Source: Tubulanus polymorphus (Eukaryota; Nemertea; Palaeonemertea; Tubulaniformes; Tubulanidae). Taken from it: a DNA stretch of 64,000 bases. Positions 22,011 to 55,700 of the stretch are shown here, piece by piece. The notes under the pieces are model-generated. The model did no database searches and was not told where the DNA came from. It saw only the letters and a list, made by a program, of their open reading frames with translations. The first letter of the stretch is position 1. Every line of letters starts with the position of its first letter. Both the position numbers and the translations under genes were made by a program. Location: NCBI RefSeq assembly GCF_964204645.1, contig NC_134029.1, forward strand, positions 18,680,450-18,744,449, read 5' to 3'.

Positions 22011-43466
<21,456 letters not shown>

Positions 43467-43789
43467 CCTCCTTGAATAGTTTTACAGCCAAACAACGGTG
43501 GAGACGAGAAAAAAAATTAATTTGACAGATCAATCAATTCAATTCAATATATTTGAATCCTCGACTGCCACAGATAGAATAGGAAGTACAATTCAATTTT
43601 ATTTTATTCCACAGTGCCACTAATTTCCATTTCCTCCTAGAGGGCAAGAAAATATTGCAAATACAAACATCAGTGGACGGTACAATAAGTACATTTTCTT
43701 TCTTTATGGTGAGCCAAGCCTGAAAATGCGATAAGCCGCGTGTAAAGATAATTAATAAACAATAGCAGGTGGCGCCATCTCGTTTCAAA
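43467..43789. promoter_or_regulatory. Bidirectional promoter between PIK3C3 and EIF2B5
   Basis: Only 323 bp separate the PIK3C3 ATG (43466, minus) from the EIF2B5 ATG (43790, plus), so both 5'UTRs and promoters must fit here or overlap. No clear TATA box was seen. The divergent arrangement is read from the sequence; a shared promoter is inference. Confidence 0.6.
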
Positions 43790-46700
43790 ATGGCTTCGAA
43801 AAAGAAATCGGGAGCTCGTGAAGTGATTAAAGAAGAGGATGTTTTGCAGGCGGTCGTCATCGCTGACAGTTTCAACATTCGATTTGCGCCGATCACCAAA
43901 AACATTCCGCGGGTCGGTAAAAATCTCCGTGTCCCATCCCTCGAGTAACTCTGAAATTCATCTAGAACTGAATGAAGAAACGTCGCCGTTTTTACCATAT
44001 GTTTTTGTTATGCTAAGTACAGCCGACAACCGACATAAGTTTTTCACTGGGGGCTTGTCACAGTTGTTAATCAGTTTTCTCCAGATTTTTATCCTCGCTC
44101 GCCAGGGTCTGATTGCTGCCCGCTGGAGCACAGGCCAATACAAACCCTGGCCGCAAACCCTTAACTTGTCTATTATCGCCCAGAATTTTTGGGTGGACAG
44201 TTTAAAGCGCTCAGCAGCGCCCACCAGTCTATACATCTAGCCAATCAGATGCGTGGTATTTATAGAGCATCACGTCGTGCCGGTAATAAGCGCACCTGAT
44301 TGGCTAGATATATAGACTGGTAGGCGCTGAGTGGAAACCTGTCCGCCCAAAAAATTCTGGGCGATGTAATAGACCAATGAAGGGTTTGCATCGGCGTGAG
44401 CTTCAGCTGGTGGGCATCAAAACCTGGTAATCGAGGATGCAGATTCTAGAAAGGCAGCCACCCCTTTCATTGTTGTACCTACTCTGAAAGTCAGCCGCAA
44501 TTTATAAAATGTCTTCTGCCCGCTACACCAGAGTGGGCCCGTGACAATATTCTATCAATGCTGATAATTGCTTTGAAATATATTGAAATATTGAGCTAAT
44601 GTGAAAAATAGAAGATTAGACCAAGATTTTGCGTATTGTTAGGGGATTGAAAGCTTTGTTTCTTCAGCAGCCACAATGTCATCCTTGCTTGCCAGGGGTC
44701 CGGTATCACTCCCGAACTCGCTTCCACCAGCCCCCTGGCCTCAGAATTGTGATTTCATTACTGGCGCTGTTGTGCATACGTCATATATCGATTTGCGAAA
44801 TACTTCCTTATTCAGTTAAACGTTCGCTGATTGGTCCATTTAACGGAAAAACCAATAGAATCCTTAAGTCTTTTGTTACAAGCGCTGTGATTGGTACGAC
44901 CGGATTCTTGTCGGCTAGTAACAACTTCAACGACTCGTGAGGTCAAGGGGTTCGGCGAACAGCTTAAACGTAGTGGGTTCGAATCTCTTGACGGGTGAAG
45001 ATGCCACTATGTCAAAATGGTTAATACCGTTAACCAGCGGAAAGTTGACTCAGTAACAATTGAAAGTATTGTTACTATGGCATTTATCCACTGGTTATGT
45101 TTAACCAACTTTTGAGCGAACAGCTCCTTAAATCCTAACGAGGAAAATCATCCATGATATTGTCACTGAGAAAATTTACTTTGCCGTGAGAGTGAAGGCT
45201 CTGAAAATATAATAGGAATAAACTATAGGAAATAGATTTTTAGTAAATACATGCACCATTAATGACTTAGGGTCCAGTGTTATGAAAAGGATTTATCCCT
45301 AGATGAATTTAAATCAACAGAATCAATCAGATTGATTGAAGGGCAGGGACCTTCGTGTTGAGCCTTTATGTGAAATTTAATCCTGGTGTTTATTGCAAGA
45401 CTGTGAAGAAGTTTGAACAACTGACTGAAACTTAGTATCTTTTAGAAAATAACTGAAATGATAAATAACAGTAAAAACTTAACCATTTACTACAAAATAT
45501 GTAATTTTTTATATTCAACCTTTCCTCATTTTTTGTAGGCACTGATGCCTTTATGCAATGTACCCCTGTTGGACTACACGTTGGAATTTTTATGCGAAGC
45601 TGGCATTCAAGAGATAATTGTGTTCTGTTGTGCACATGCTGAGAAAATTAAAGCCCACATACGGTACGGCTTATGATCTTTTTATCGCGTTCCCTGTTCA
45701 ATAGTTCATGATGAAATATGATTCTCGGGGGAGTTACTTTCATGGTTCCCACAGAACAGGGAAATTGGGAAAAACTTGGGAATTTTGAAATAATGATTCC
45801 CGGTTTGGAAATATTTGGGAATTTGAAAAATTCTCATATCAGGGAAATATTTGGGAGATTCATTGCATTTCACATATTGCATTTGCCAAGGGCAACTTTC
45901 TTCAGCAGTTTCTCTTGAAAATCGCCTTTATCAACCAGTCACCGCTAAAATGTTGACTGAAGCATGACGATATGTGTTCATTTGCATTTGGGAAAATTGA
46001 AAAATCACCCATGAAATACTTGGGAAAAACTTGGGAATTTTGAATTCGTATAACTGTGGGAACAATGTACTTTGTTTTAACTCTTAAAAGTGAAATTTTG
46101 ACCCAGAACCTCAGGGGAACTGGTACCATGGTGGACGGTATACCGATTCTCATCATTGTATGTTTACATTATTATCGCAAGATTCATTTATTGCCTTTCT
46201 AGAAATTCGAAATGGAGCAAAGGTTCATCGCCGGCGTCGGTGAGAACCATAATCTCGGAGGATTGTTTGTCGATGGGAGACGCTCTACGTGATTTGGACA
46301 GTAAAAGTATCATTCGTTCTGACTTTGTGCTGGTGAACGCCGATCTAATATCTAACATGGATTTAAAGTCTGCTATTCAAACTCACAAGTAAGATCCGCA
46401 GAGGATTTTTTGCGCATTCTAGTTACTCGGATAGGTTTAAGTCTTAGACTTTGTGGAACTATACAAATCTTTAGCCATTTCCATGATTTCATTCTTTAAA
46501 AAGATTTTTCCTGGCCTAGCTTGGGCTTCACTAAAACCATAGTAACTCTTGAAACCCCTAAGCGTTTTCGGTAGGTCCAGAAATTACAGAATTTTCCGGT
46601 AGGAGTACCGATCTAAGCAATAACGAGCAGTAAGTGGTACCTCAAAAGGTTAAATGTAACATATACCGGGTAGTAAAAGTCTAACCTTATCGGTAGGTAT

Positions 46701-49700
46701 CAGGACAATTGCCCCTCTCAATGATTGCCCCCCCCCCCCCATTTTTCAATGAAATCCAACAACAATGACAACCAACAACAATTTTATAGATACAATTTTC
46801 ATTTCATAGTTTTTTGGTTGCATTTTCAATGTTTTCGTTATCATTATGGCTCAAACAACCCAACATTTTTTACGCCGAAGTAAAAACTGCGATGTTTGTT
46901 AACTAGTATATCTTGTATTACGATCGCTGGTTGGTTGTGTTAGAAACACAAGCTGGCTGTTAGTCGTTAACTCGTAAGGTTTAACCTAGTTAAAGATTTG
47001 AGTGATATACGTACGCCTTCACATCTGAAATATTCTTCTTCAGGAAAAGACGCGACAAAGATAAATCGTCGGTTATGACTATGGTGTTCAAACATGCTCC
47101 CGCCGGCCACCGTAGTCGCTGTCATGAAGACGAAGTCATTATCGCTGTCGATAAAGAAACCGATCAAGTGCTTCATTATTCTAAAGTAGGAGACAAAAAG
47201 AAGATTGCTTTTCCTCTGGTAAGTGTCTTAATTGCGATGATATCACTCGTTGGATGGTTTTGTGTAAATATCAAATATTGGTTCTCGTGGTCTCCGTTAC
47301 TAGAACCTTATTTTGTACTGTCTGTGTGTTTGTGTCAGTCTTTCAGCTTAGTTAATAGTAGGTCGATCTTGATGAAACTTCTGTACAATGTTAGTATCAG
47401 GGGTCTAGTTTTGCAGTGCAAAGAATGTGCCCAGTGCACTACTAAGTGGCAGAAAAAATGTTTTTCAACAACATGACCTTGAAGATGACTCCATAACTGT
47501 GGAACTGGGTGCAAATTCAAAAAGTTGTCTTAAAAAGATTTAGCTTTTGGCCCTTGATACAACATAGCCTATACAAAATGTATTGGTAACTAACACGTGG
47601 TAATTTCGGAATGCCTCATGCATACGTCAGTGACAACAGATTCAAGCTTGAACCCGAGAACTGTGTCACGTGTGGCTTGCATTCATATTGTATAATAATG
47701 GATCTTTAAAACCTCCAGTAAAAACTCATAAAAGAAGTGGGATCCGATAAGTGCTGGCACTGCACATCAGGTTTCAGGTTCCCGTATCGAAATGTATCTC
47801 AGTAAAAAGCATAATTTAAGGACATGATGAATCTTTTGCCAGAATAACTATAGTATAACAGACCTCAGAAAGCATCAATCAGTCTAGATTATTCCTATAA
47901 TGGTGGGGTGTCCTGCGTTGATAGGGAGTCGTATGAATTCATACTGCTTCGTGTACATTTTCTATCTTATTGAAATTGTTTACTTCGCAGGAAATCTTTA
48001 AGGAGCATCCAGCAGTGCAGTTACGTTACGATCTGTTGGATTGTCAAGTTTGTATTTGTTCGCCGTTAGTAGCCCCGCTTTTCTCGGATAATTTTGATTA
48101 CCTGACGCGGGATCATTTCGTGCGGGGCCTTCTTATCAATGAAGAGGTAAGAGTTTTGTAAATTATACTGGCTTCACCAAGCAGGCCTATCTGCATAATT
48201 ATTAGTTCTAGTTGAGTTTGGTTTCAAGTATATACTTAACTACCAGATAATTTTATACCCGGTAGTTGAGAAATTCCTCTTCTATAACGGCAATGGTGGT
48301 ACATGTATGACCTATTAAGAAATGTTTTAAGTTATGATGACACCCACCCGATGTTATTCTTTGTTAAACATATCTTTGAATTTAGAGAAGGGTCAGTGAA
48401 ATTCTTTGAAAATTGTAGCCCAAACAATAATGAACATCTTCGTAAGTCTCAAACTTTTTCACCTCAACTCTTTAAAAGGCACAGAAATTAGGAACTATAC
48501 TTTTTCAGCTAAAATATCGTATGCCAAACGATTAATGAACTACTCTAAGGTGACCACTGACCTGGAAAACTCAGGGAATTTGGATCTATCATTGACCACG
48601 CATTTGTTTATCAATACATGATTCATAAAAAATGAATAAATTATAACATTTTAAACCAAGAAATTCCTCAGATTTAACCAAGGAATTTTGTGTTATAACA
48701 TGGAAAATCCAGGAAAACTCCGGGAATTTGTAAATTGGCGGAAAGTGGCTATGAACCAGGTTATTAGTGAGTTTCTTTCCGCTGTATTTTCAGATTCTAG
48801 GAAACACAATTCACGTGCACGTTATCGAAGACGATTACGCGGCTCGCGTTTCGAATTTAATGATGTACGACGCGGTCAGTAAAGATGTGATAGCCAGATG
48901 GTCGTACCCACTCGTACCGGAGAATAATATATCCACGCGTCATATGGACGACTATATTTACGGCCGACACAATACGTATACTTGTACGGATGTCCGATTA
49001 TCTAGGTGAGAATGTTAATGATAATGATAATTATAATAGTAATAATTATAATATATTTACTTATATAGTGCAGTTATAAAATCTTAACCACAACCCTTTG
49101 CATTCTAAAACTACATTATGATAAGTGCAAGTTGAAAAAAATTACTAGTAATCACCATAAAAGTTTTCAATTTGGATTTGAAGGTTTAGACAGATGGAGA
49201 CTCTCTTATGCTTTGAGGTAGTCAATTACAAAGAGAAGGAGCTGAATAGTAAAATGACCTTGTTCCAATAACCTTTTTTGGTGTAGGTTAAGCTAGAATT
49301 GCAGAATCATTACCGGAACAAAGTGTACGAGGTGGAACATAATGTTAGTACCAGGCCACTGGTACGACTGAACTACAATAGCCTATCGACCAAATGAACA
49401 AAATCAAACAAATTTGATAAAAAAATCTAGTTTTCTTTTATGAATTTCTGAAAAAAAATTAATCTTTGCAAAGCGCAGCATTTTTTGAAAAATAGGTATG
49501 ACAGGCAAAGAGTTAAGACGAGTCTAAGCCTGTTATCTTAGTTCTATAGCCATCTAACAACTCTAAAACTAAGAACACTGTAGGACTTCAGGCACAACTG
49601 TGTAACTGGGCCCTATAATCGGAGTATATTGGTACGGGTTATAATTGGAATATATATATATATGATGATACAGAACTGGTTTCAAAAAGCAACGTTGCAC

Positions 49701-52700
49701 AGTTGTGAGCTCAGTTTGTCCGTAGAGTTAGAGGGGTAACTGTGTACATGTGTTTCATTGCTAGTTATTTATCGAAGCCATCTCTGCGGTATTTCACCCA
49801 TATCAAGCGATTACTTCCTATTTCAGAGGTTGCATTTTAGAACAAGATGTGATGATCGGTCCCGGCACGTCAGTGGGTCAAAACTCAACAATCCGACGCT
49901 CGATTATTGGGCGTAATTGTAAAATAGGTAAGACTTTTAATCTTTAATGTTCAGTTATCATAGTAGTTACCGTCTAGACCATCTAATGTAATATCATCTT
50001 AAAGAAAAATTTAGTAATTGCATTTATGAATCCTACAACTGTTTTTTTCTTTTAAGGTGAAGATGTGCATTTAGACGGCACGTTTATCTGGGATAACGTA
50101 ACTATTGAAGATAATTGTCATATTACTCAGGCTGTATTGTGTAATAATGCCGTAGTGAAAAGAGATGTAAACATAGAAAAAGGCTGCATATTATCGTACG
50201 ATGTAAGTGTATGTTGGACATTACTTGATTTTAAAAGATATTTCAATTGTAACTAGTCAACAAGGTTTATAGTACATGTACATATTTCATAATATGCTTT
50301 ATAGCGGTCAGTGAAGATCTTCAATAGCTTTGAATTTTGCCCGAGCATTTTCAGTCGTTGATTTGTTATTTGTTTAGGGGCACTAACCAAGGGGACCAAG
50401 GGAGGCAGCTGTCCAGGGGCAATTGTCTTGATTCCGTACATCAAATATGACTAAAAAGTGACAAGTATTTTGTCAGCCATAGATTAACTGAATTCATTGA
50501 AACCCCGTCTCCGAATAACCTTAACAAGTCTGCAAAATATCTTGCCGTAACGGAGCAGTGCAAATAATACTATTGTTCCCATTTCAAAACTTCATTACAA
50601 AAAAATAATGCGGTGTCAAAGCTGAGCAATCATGGTATAATGATATTGCATTTTTTACATGAATTTGAGAAAACTCGCATAATTGTGAGTGATCCCTTAA
50701 GATATTGTATGGACTCATTCATGGTACCCTAAGCTTATTCTGAGAAAATTTTCCATGAAATCGGTTGATCTACAGCTGAGAAATTACTACTCAAACAGCG
50801 GTTCCCTCGTTTCAGGAGTCCCAATTTAGGACATGACATATGTTTCAATTTCCCATAGTAACTATATAAACATTTTTTTTTCAATCGTAGGTAATCGTAG
50901 GTCCTTGTATCAAGTTGCCCAGCCGAACTATGTTAATGTCTGAACCTGCCAGTCATGACGACAGCGATTCTGATGACGATGAAACCGATCTGGATCCAGC
51001 TGCTACCGGTAAGTAGATGTATTTGGTCTCAACAGTTGCTTTTTCCTCCTATCTATAGCAAGAGCAACCAGTAAAGAACCACGAACTACAATCTTGAGGA
51101 GCCATTGACGAATAGGGGGGGGGGGGGGAAATTGTCCTAGATTCTGTTGCAATAAAATATCACTTAGAATTTTCATTTAGCCTCGCTCAAATTTTTACCT
51201 AGGGCCTAATTCAGGTCCCAATTGGTTTCTTATTAGGAATGTATGTGTGTTGATATTGATACCGGAATGAATGATGTACACACAGTATTAACCCATCAGC
51301 ACTCAGGAACTTCACTATTCAATTACTCCTCAGAAAATTCAAGGGAAAATCCAAGTTTATCATGAGTGAGCACTCGGATCAGATCTGTCATGTTCTCGCT
51401 CCAAATACACAAGAATTTCAAATAGGAAGATGTTGATTTCTGTACATTATTTGTGTCTAGTTTATCTTAAGCTATTGGGTTCAAACCCCACTACCACCAT
51501 ATTTCCGTCGAGTACTGTACCCTTTCCTATGGTTTTTGCCAATATTTTCTAAATTTGGATTTATCGCCAATGGTTTTTCTATACGACCCGGCCCTGCGGT
51601 ATTGCATTTAGCCACCGGCGAAATCCGCCATCTTTTTTCTTGGCGTTCTCGCAGTAGAACGCGTTGGATTTTTTCGCCGTAAAAATCTGGGAATTAGGAG
51701 TGAGTTTTCACTCTCGTAACGGTGAGTCCGTTCGGTTTGGGGGTTATCCCTGATTTCTTTTTTTCCGTAAGAATTTTATTTACAAATATAATTTGATTGA
51801 ATTGAATTGAATTGTTTTGATTTGTAACAGGATAATTATGCCACCCCCTCCTAAGGGTCAGCATCGTGGCGGGGAGGGATGCGGGCATTTGTTTGGCGCC
51901 TGGGACAACCACGATTCATGTGCGTCGTGCAGGCGCAAATCCGGTCAAATATGTGCAAGGAGCAATCCTTGCAATATTTGCGTCGTGTGGTCCGAGGACC
52001 TTTGGCTTCGGGCCGATAAGGCTCTTAAACTAAGAGATCGTCGTCGAGTTAGCAGGGATTCGTCGGTTTCGGCCGATGTGCCAACCGACGTTTCTAATCC
52101 TGTTTCTTATCGTAAAGCGGAGCGGTCGCCGGTCGTTCAGGTACGATCGGCTTCCCAACTCCGTTCACCGGGGAGGAACGCTGGTTCACCGGCACCGGTC
52201 TCCGGTCATTCACCGGTCTCTGGTCGTTCACCGGTTCGGCCGGTTCAGACTACATGTTCGGAACCGAGCGCGCGCTTCGGTAGTCGCGAACGGCCCGCAC
52301 CGGTTCGGTCGGTACCGGTCCGGGTCGGGCATCGGTCCGGTTCGGCCACCGGTCCGGTCCAGACGTCGTCCGGTTCAAAACATCCGGTACGTTCATCGTC
52401 TGATTCTGATCGTCGCTCCGGGGATAGAGCTCGCTCTCCCACTAGATTTAGACGCCGTGAGCGTAATAAACGAGCAAGATCTCCTTCTAGCAGATCAAGG
52501 TTTGATCCTGCAACTTCTACAACAGGTAAGCCTATTCCTGATTGTCTGTTTAGAAGTTCGCCAGCCCACTCAGTTTTTCGGAATTCTGACTCTGAATTCC
52601 TGGATGCTGCGGTAGGGTCTGATTTCAATGAGGATCCGGTCCCAGAGGCGGCAATTCCTTCTGGGGTCGTTCCTGTCGCAAGCAATTGTGGGTTGCCCCA

Positions 52701-55700
52701 GACGATGGGGGCTTCCCTGGCTCGCAATGTATCTCCGTCCCGTTCAGTTTTATCCGAACCAGCGGGGGACATGCCATTTAGAGCGATGATAAGTGAGTTC
52801 TTTGTCAAGCACGGGGCAACTCGCGCTAAGCCCACAGCAGCTCCTCTGGTCGGTGAGTCAATGGAAGCTTATCGCCCTCCGGACTCTTAACGTTTTACGG
52901 GAATCGTCAGCGGTTTCGAGAGAATGGGCTCGATTGGATACGCAATTATGGGGTGAATGTCGGCCTGGAACTTTTTCATTTCCCCCTCAAGAACGGGGTA
53001 TGAAATCTGGGAAATATTTTAGTTCAACCGATCCACCTATAGGCGCATTTCGCTCGGCGTATTACGCAACTCCAGGTGCTGTGGATCACAGTCATAACTG
53101 CCTGGATGCTGATTATACTTTGATCAGCCCGGATACTGTTACAGCACAGTCGGGTATTCGTTTGCCTAAGTCCGGTTTGGTGGCCATGACGTCAATCCTG
53201 GACAATCTTACCAGGGTTGGTTCGTTTCAAGATATGGCACTGAAGGTGTTGACGGGTGAGCTTCGCGAGACTCACGCCGCCGTTCATGCGGGCTCCAACC
53301 CAGAGTCAGTTGCCCTAAAACTGGAGGGAATGGACCGGATTATCCAATCTTTGGCTCGGTCTGTTTCGCATGTAATTCCGTTGTCGGTTCGGGGTCAGGC
53401 TAATCTGGTGTTAGCCTCCCGTCAGTCAGTGATGGACTCCAGTGCCAAAACTCGTCTACCGGATATGGTGTCCAATGCTTTGCTGAGAGCCCCATTGGGG
53501 ACGTCTTCACGTCTCTTCTCCGGTTGGTGCGCTCCGGTTTCCGCAGAGCTGAGGAAGATTCGGGAGGTTCAGGCCAAGTCCAACCCCCGAACTCCGTGGA
53601 AAAAGCGTTCTGGTCCGACGCCGGCGGCGCAAGGTTCGGCACGGACGCAAACAGGACCATCTCAAACTTCAGCGCTTTCTCAGGTGGCTTCGGATGCCGG
53701 TTGGAGAACTAGCGGGCAACTTCAACAATCGTGTCAAGCCTCGTCCGGTGGTAACAGTTCCGGTTCGTATCGAGGCAAGGGGAAGGCTCCAAAAAGGGGC
53801 TCTTCCTTTCGGAAAAACTCGAAATGAATTCTTGGGACCAGTGGGAGGTTGTCTGCAGCAGGCAGCAACCCACTGGTCCGACCTCTTTGGAGACGGTTGG
53901 CCCTCCCGGGTCGTCTCTCGGGGCTACCGTCTCCGTTTCCTAAGGCGACCGCGCCTGATGAGGTCACCTCCCGACATGCGGCCAAAACCAGGTCAGGAGG
54001 CCTTAATCTCTCCGGCTCTCAAGGAACTGGCAGAGAAGGGAGCGATAGAACCAGTTTGCAACGAAACTTCTCCCGGCTGGTTTTCTCGAATATTCATGGT
54101 ACCAAAGGCCACAGGGGGTCAACGGACAGTGATAGATCTGTCATCCCTCAATCGGCACCTAGACATTCCAAGGTTCCGGATGACCAAGCCCAAGGACGTG
54201 ATTCAAGGGTTCCGTCCGGGTCAATGGGCGGCTTCATTGGACCTGAAAGACGCTTACTTTCAGGTTCCAATTCACCCAAAATCTCGGCGATTTCGGCTCA
54301 GGAATGTCGGGAGGCAATGACCTCAGTCTTGGACTTAGTCCATCAGCTAGGGTTCCGCGTAAACAGGGAAAAATCTCAGTTGACGCCGGCCCAACAGTTC
54401 ACTTATCTCGGCATGGACTTCGATCTCCGAATCGGCAAAGTCTTTCCGTCTATGGTTCGAGTGGCCAAACTTCAAGAAGCTGTAGCGGGAGTGTCCACAA
54501 CCCCGAGAACAGCTCGTTACTGGTCACGGCTTCTAGGCTCCATCAGCTCCATGGGTCTGGTGGTGCCCTTAGGCCGCCTCAGAAGCAGGCGCTTGCAACA
54601 ATATTGGAAGGTCTTCTGGTCTCAGTCGAAGGGCAACTGGGAGGCCTTGATTCCCGTACCTCCAACCGATCTAAGTCCGGATCTTCAGTGGTGGGCGGCC
54701 ACTACGAATCTTCGGCTCGGGGTGTCACTAGCCCCGTTAGAGGCTCCAGTTCGTGTATTCACGGATGCCAGTCACCAAGGTTGGGGGGCACATCTGGAGA
54801 ACCGAGTCAAAGCCGGGAAATGGTCTCGCTACGAGGCCACCAACCACATAAATTTCCTAGAAATGCTGGCCGTGTGGAAGGCCCTGAAGTTCTTTCACAG
54901 GAGAGTGGAGGGCCACCACGTTTGGTTAGCCACAGACAATTCAACAGTGAGGGCTTACCTTCAGAACCAAGGGGGCACTCACTCAGAAACCCTCACAGGT
55001 CTGTCGGCCAAAATTCTTCTTTGGTGCCAGACAAAGGGCGTGTCCCTGACTGTGGCACATTTAGCAGGGAAAAGGAACGTGATGGCCGATGCTCTGTCTC
55101 GTCGAGGTCAGGCTATTGCGACAGAATGGGTTCTCCACCAAGAAGTAGCCGATCGGGTTCGGGGCATTTTTGGCAATCCGCTGCTGGATCTGTTTGCCAC
55201 CCGGTTCAATCGGAGGTGTCCTCTGTTTGTGTCCCCGTTTCCAGACAGGTCATAACTATTAAAGGTTACCGCTCCGCGATTTCTCATACATTGCGTGCTT
55301 CTGGATGGCCAAATGTAGCAGGGGATCATCGGATATCCCAGCTGGTTGCTGGGTTTTCTATTTCCCGGCCTCGGGTAACAAGGACAGTTCCACCATGGGA
55401 TCTGTCTGTAATTTTGAAGAAGTTAATGGAGGCTCCATTTGAACCTCTTTCGGCAGCGTCTTTTGCAAATTTGTCAAAAAAGACTGCATTTTTGCTGTTC
55501 TTGGCTTGCTCGGCCCGTCGCTCTGAGATTCATGCGCTTTCAGTCCGACAAGGTCACATTGTCTTTGGGCCAGCGAATGAATTTGTTTCGCTGCGGCCTG
55601 CTTTGGAATTTTTGGCAAAGAACCAACGACCAGGCTCGGTTGGGCGTCAATGGCGAATTGAAGCCCTAAAACATCGAGTGGAACCGGGCATCCCGGACAG

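Noticed and set aside
43534-43998. 154-codon minus-strand ORF over the EIF2B5 start
   Set aside because: Antisense shadow of EIF2B5 exon 1 and the divergent promoter.
52076-52835. Long alternative-frame ORFs over the DIRS gag region
   Set aside because: GC-rich Arg/Ser/Pro-coding repeats keep several frames open; only the frame starting MPPPPKGQ has the Cys motif.
54304-55230. Upstream part of the recombinase frame as extra coding sequence
   Set aside because: It overlaps RT/RNase H in another frame and has no domain; a shadow.
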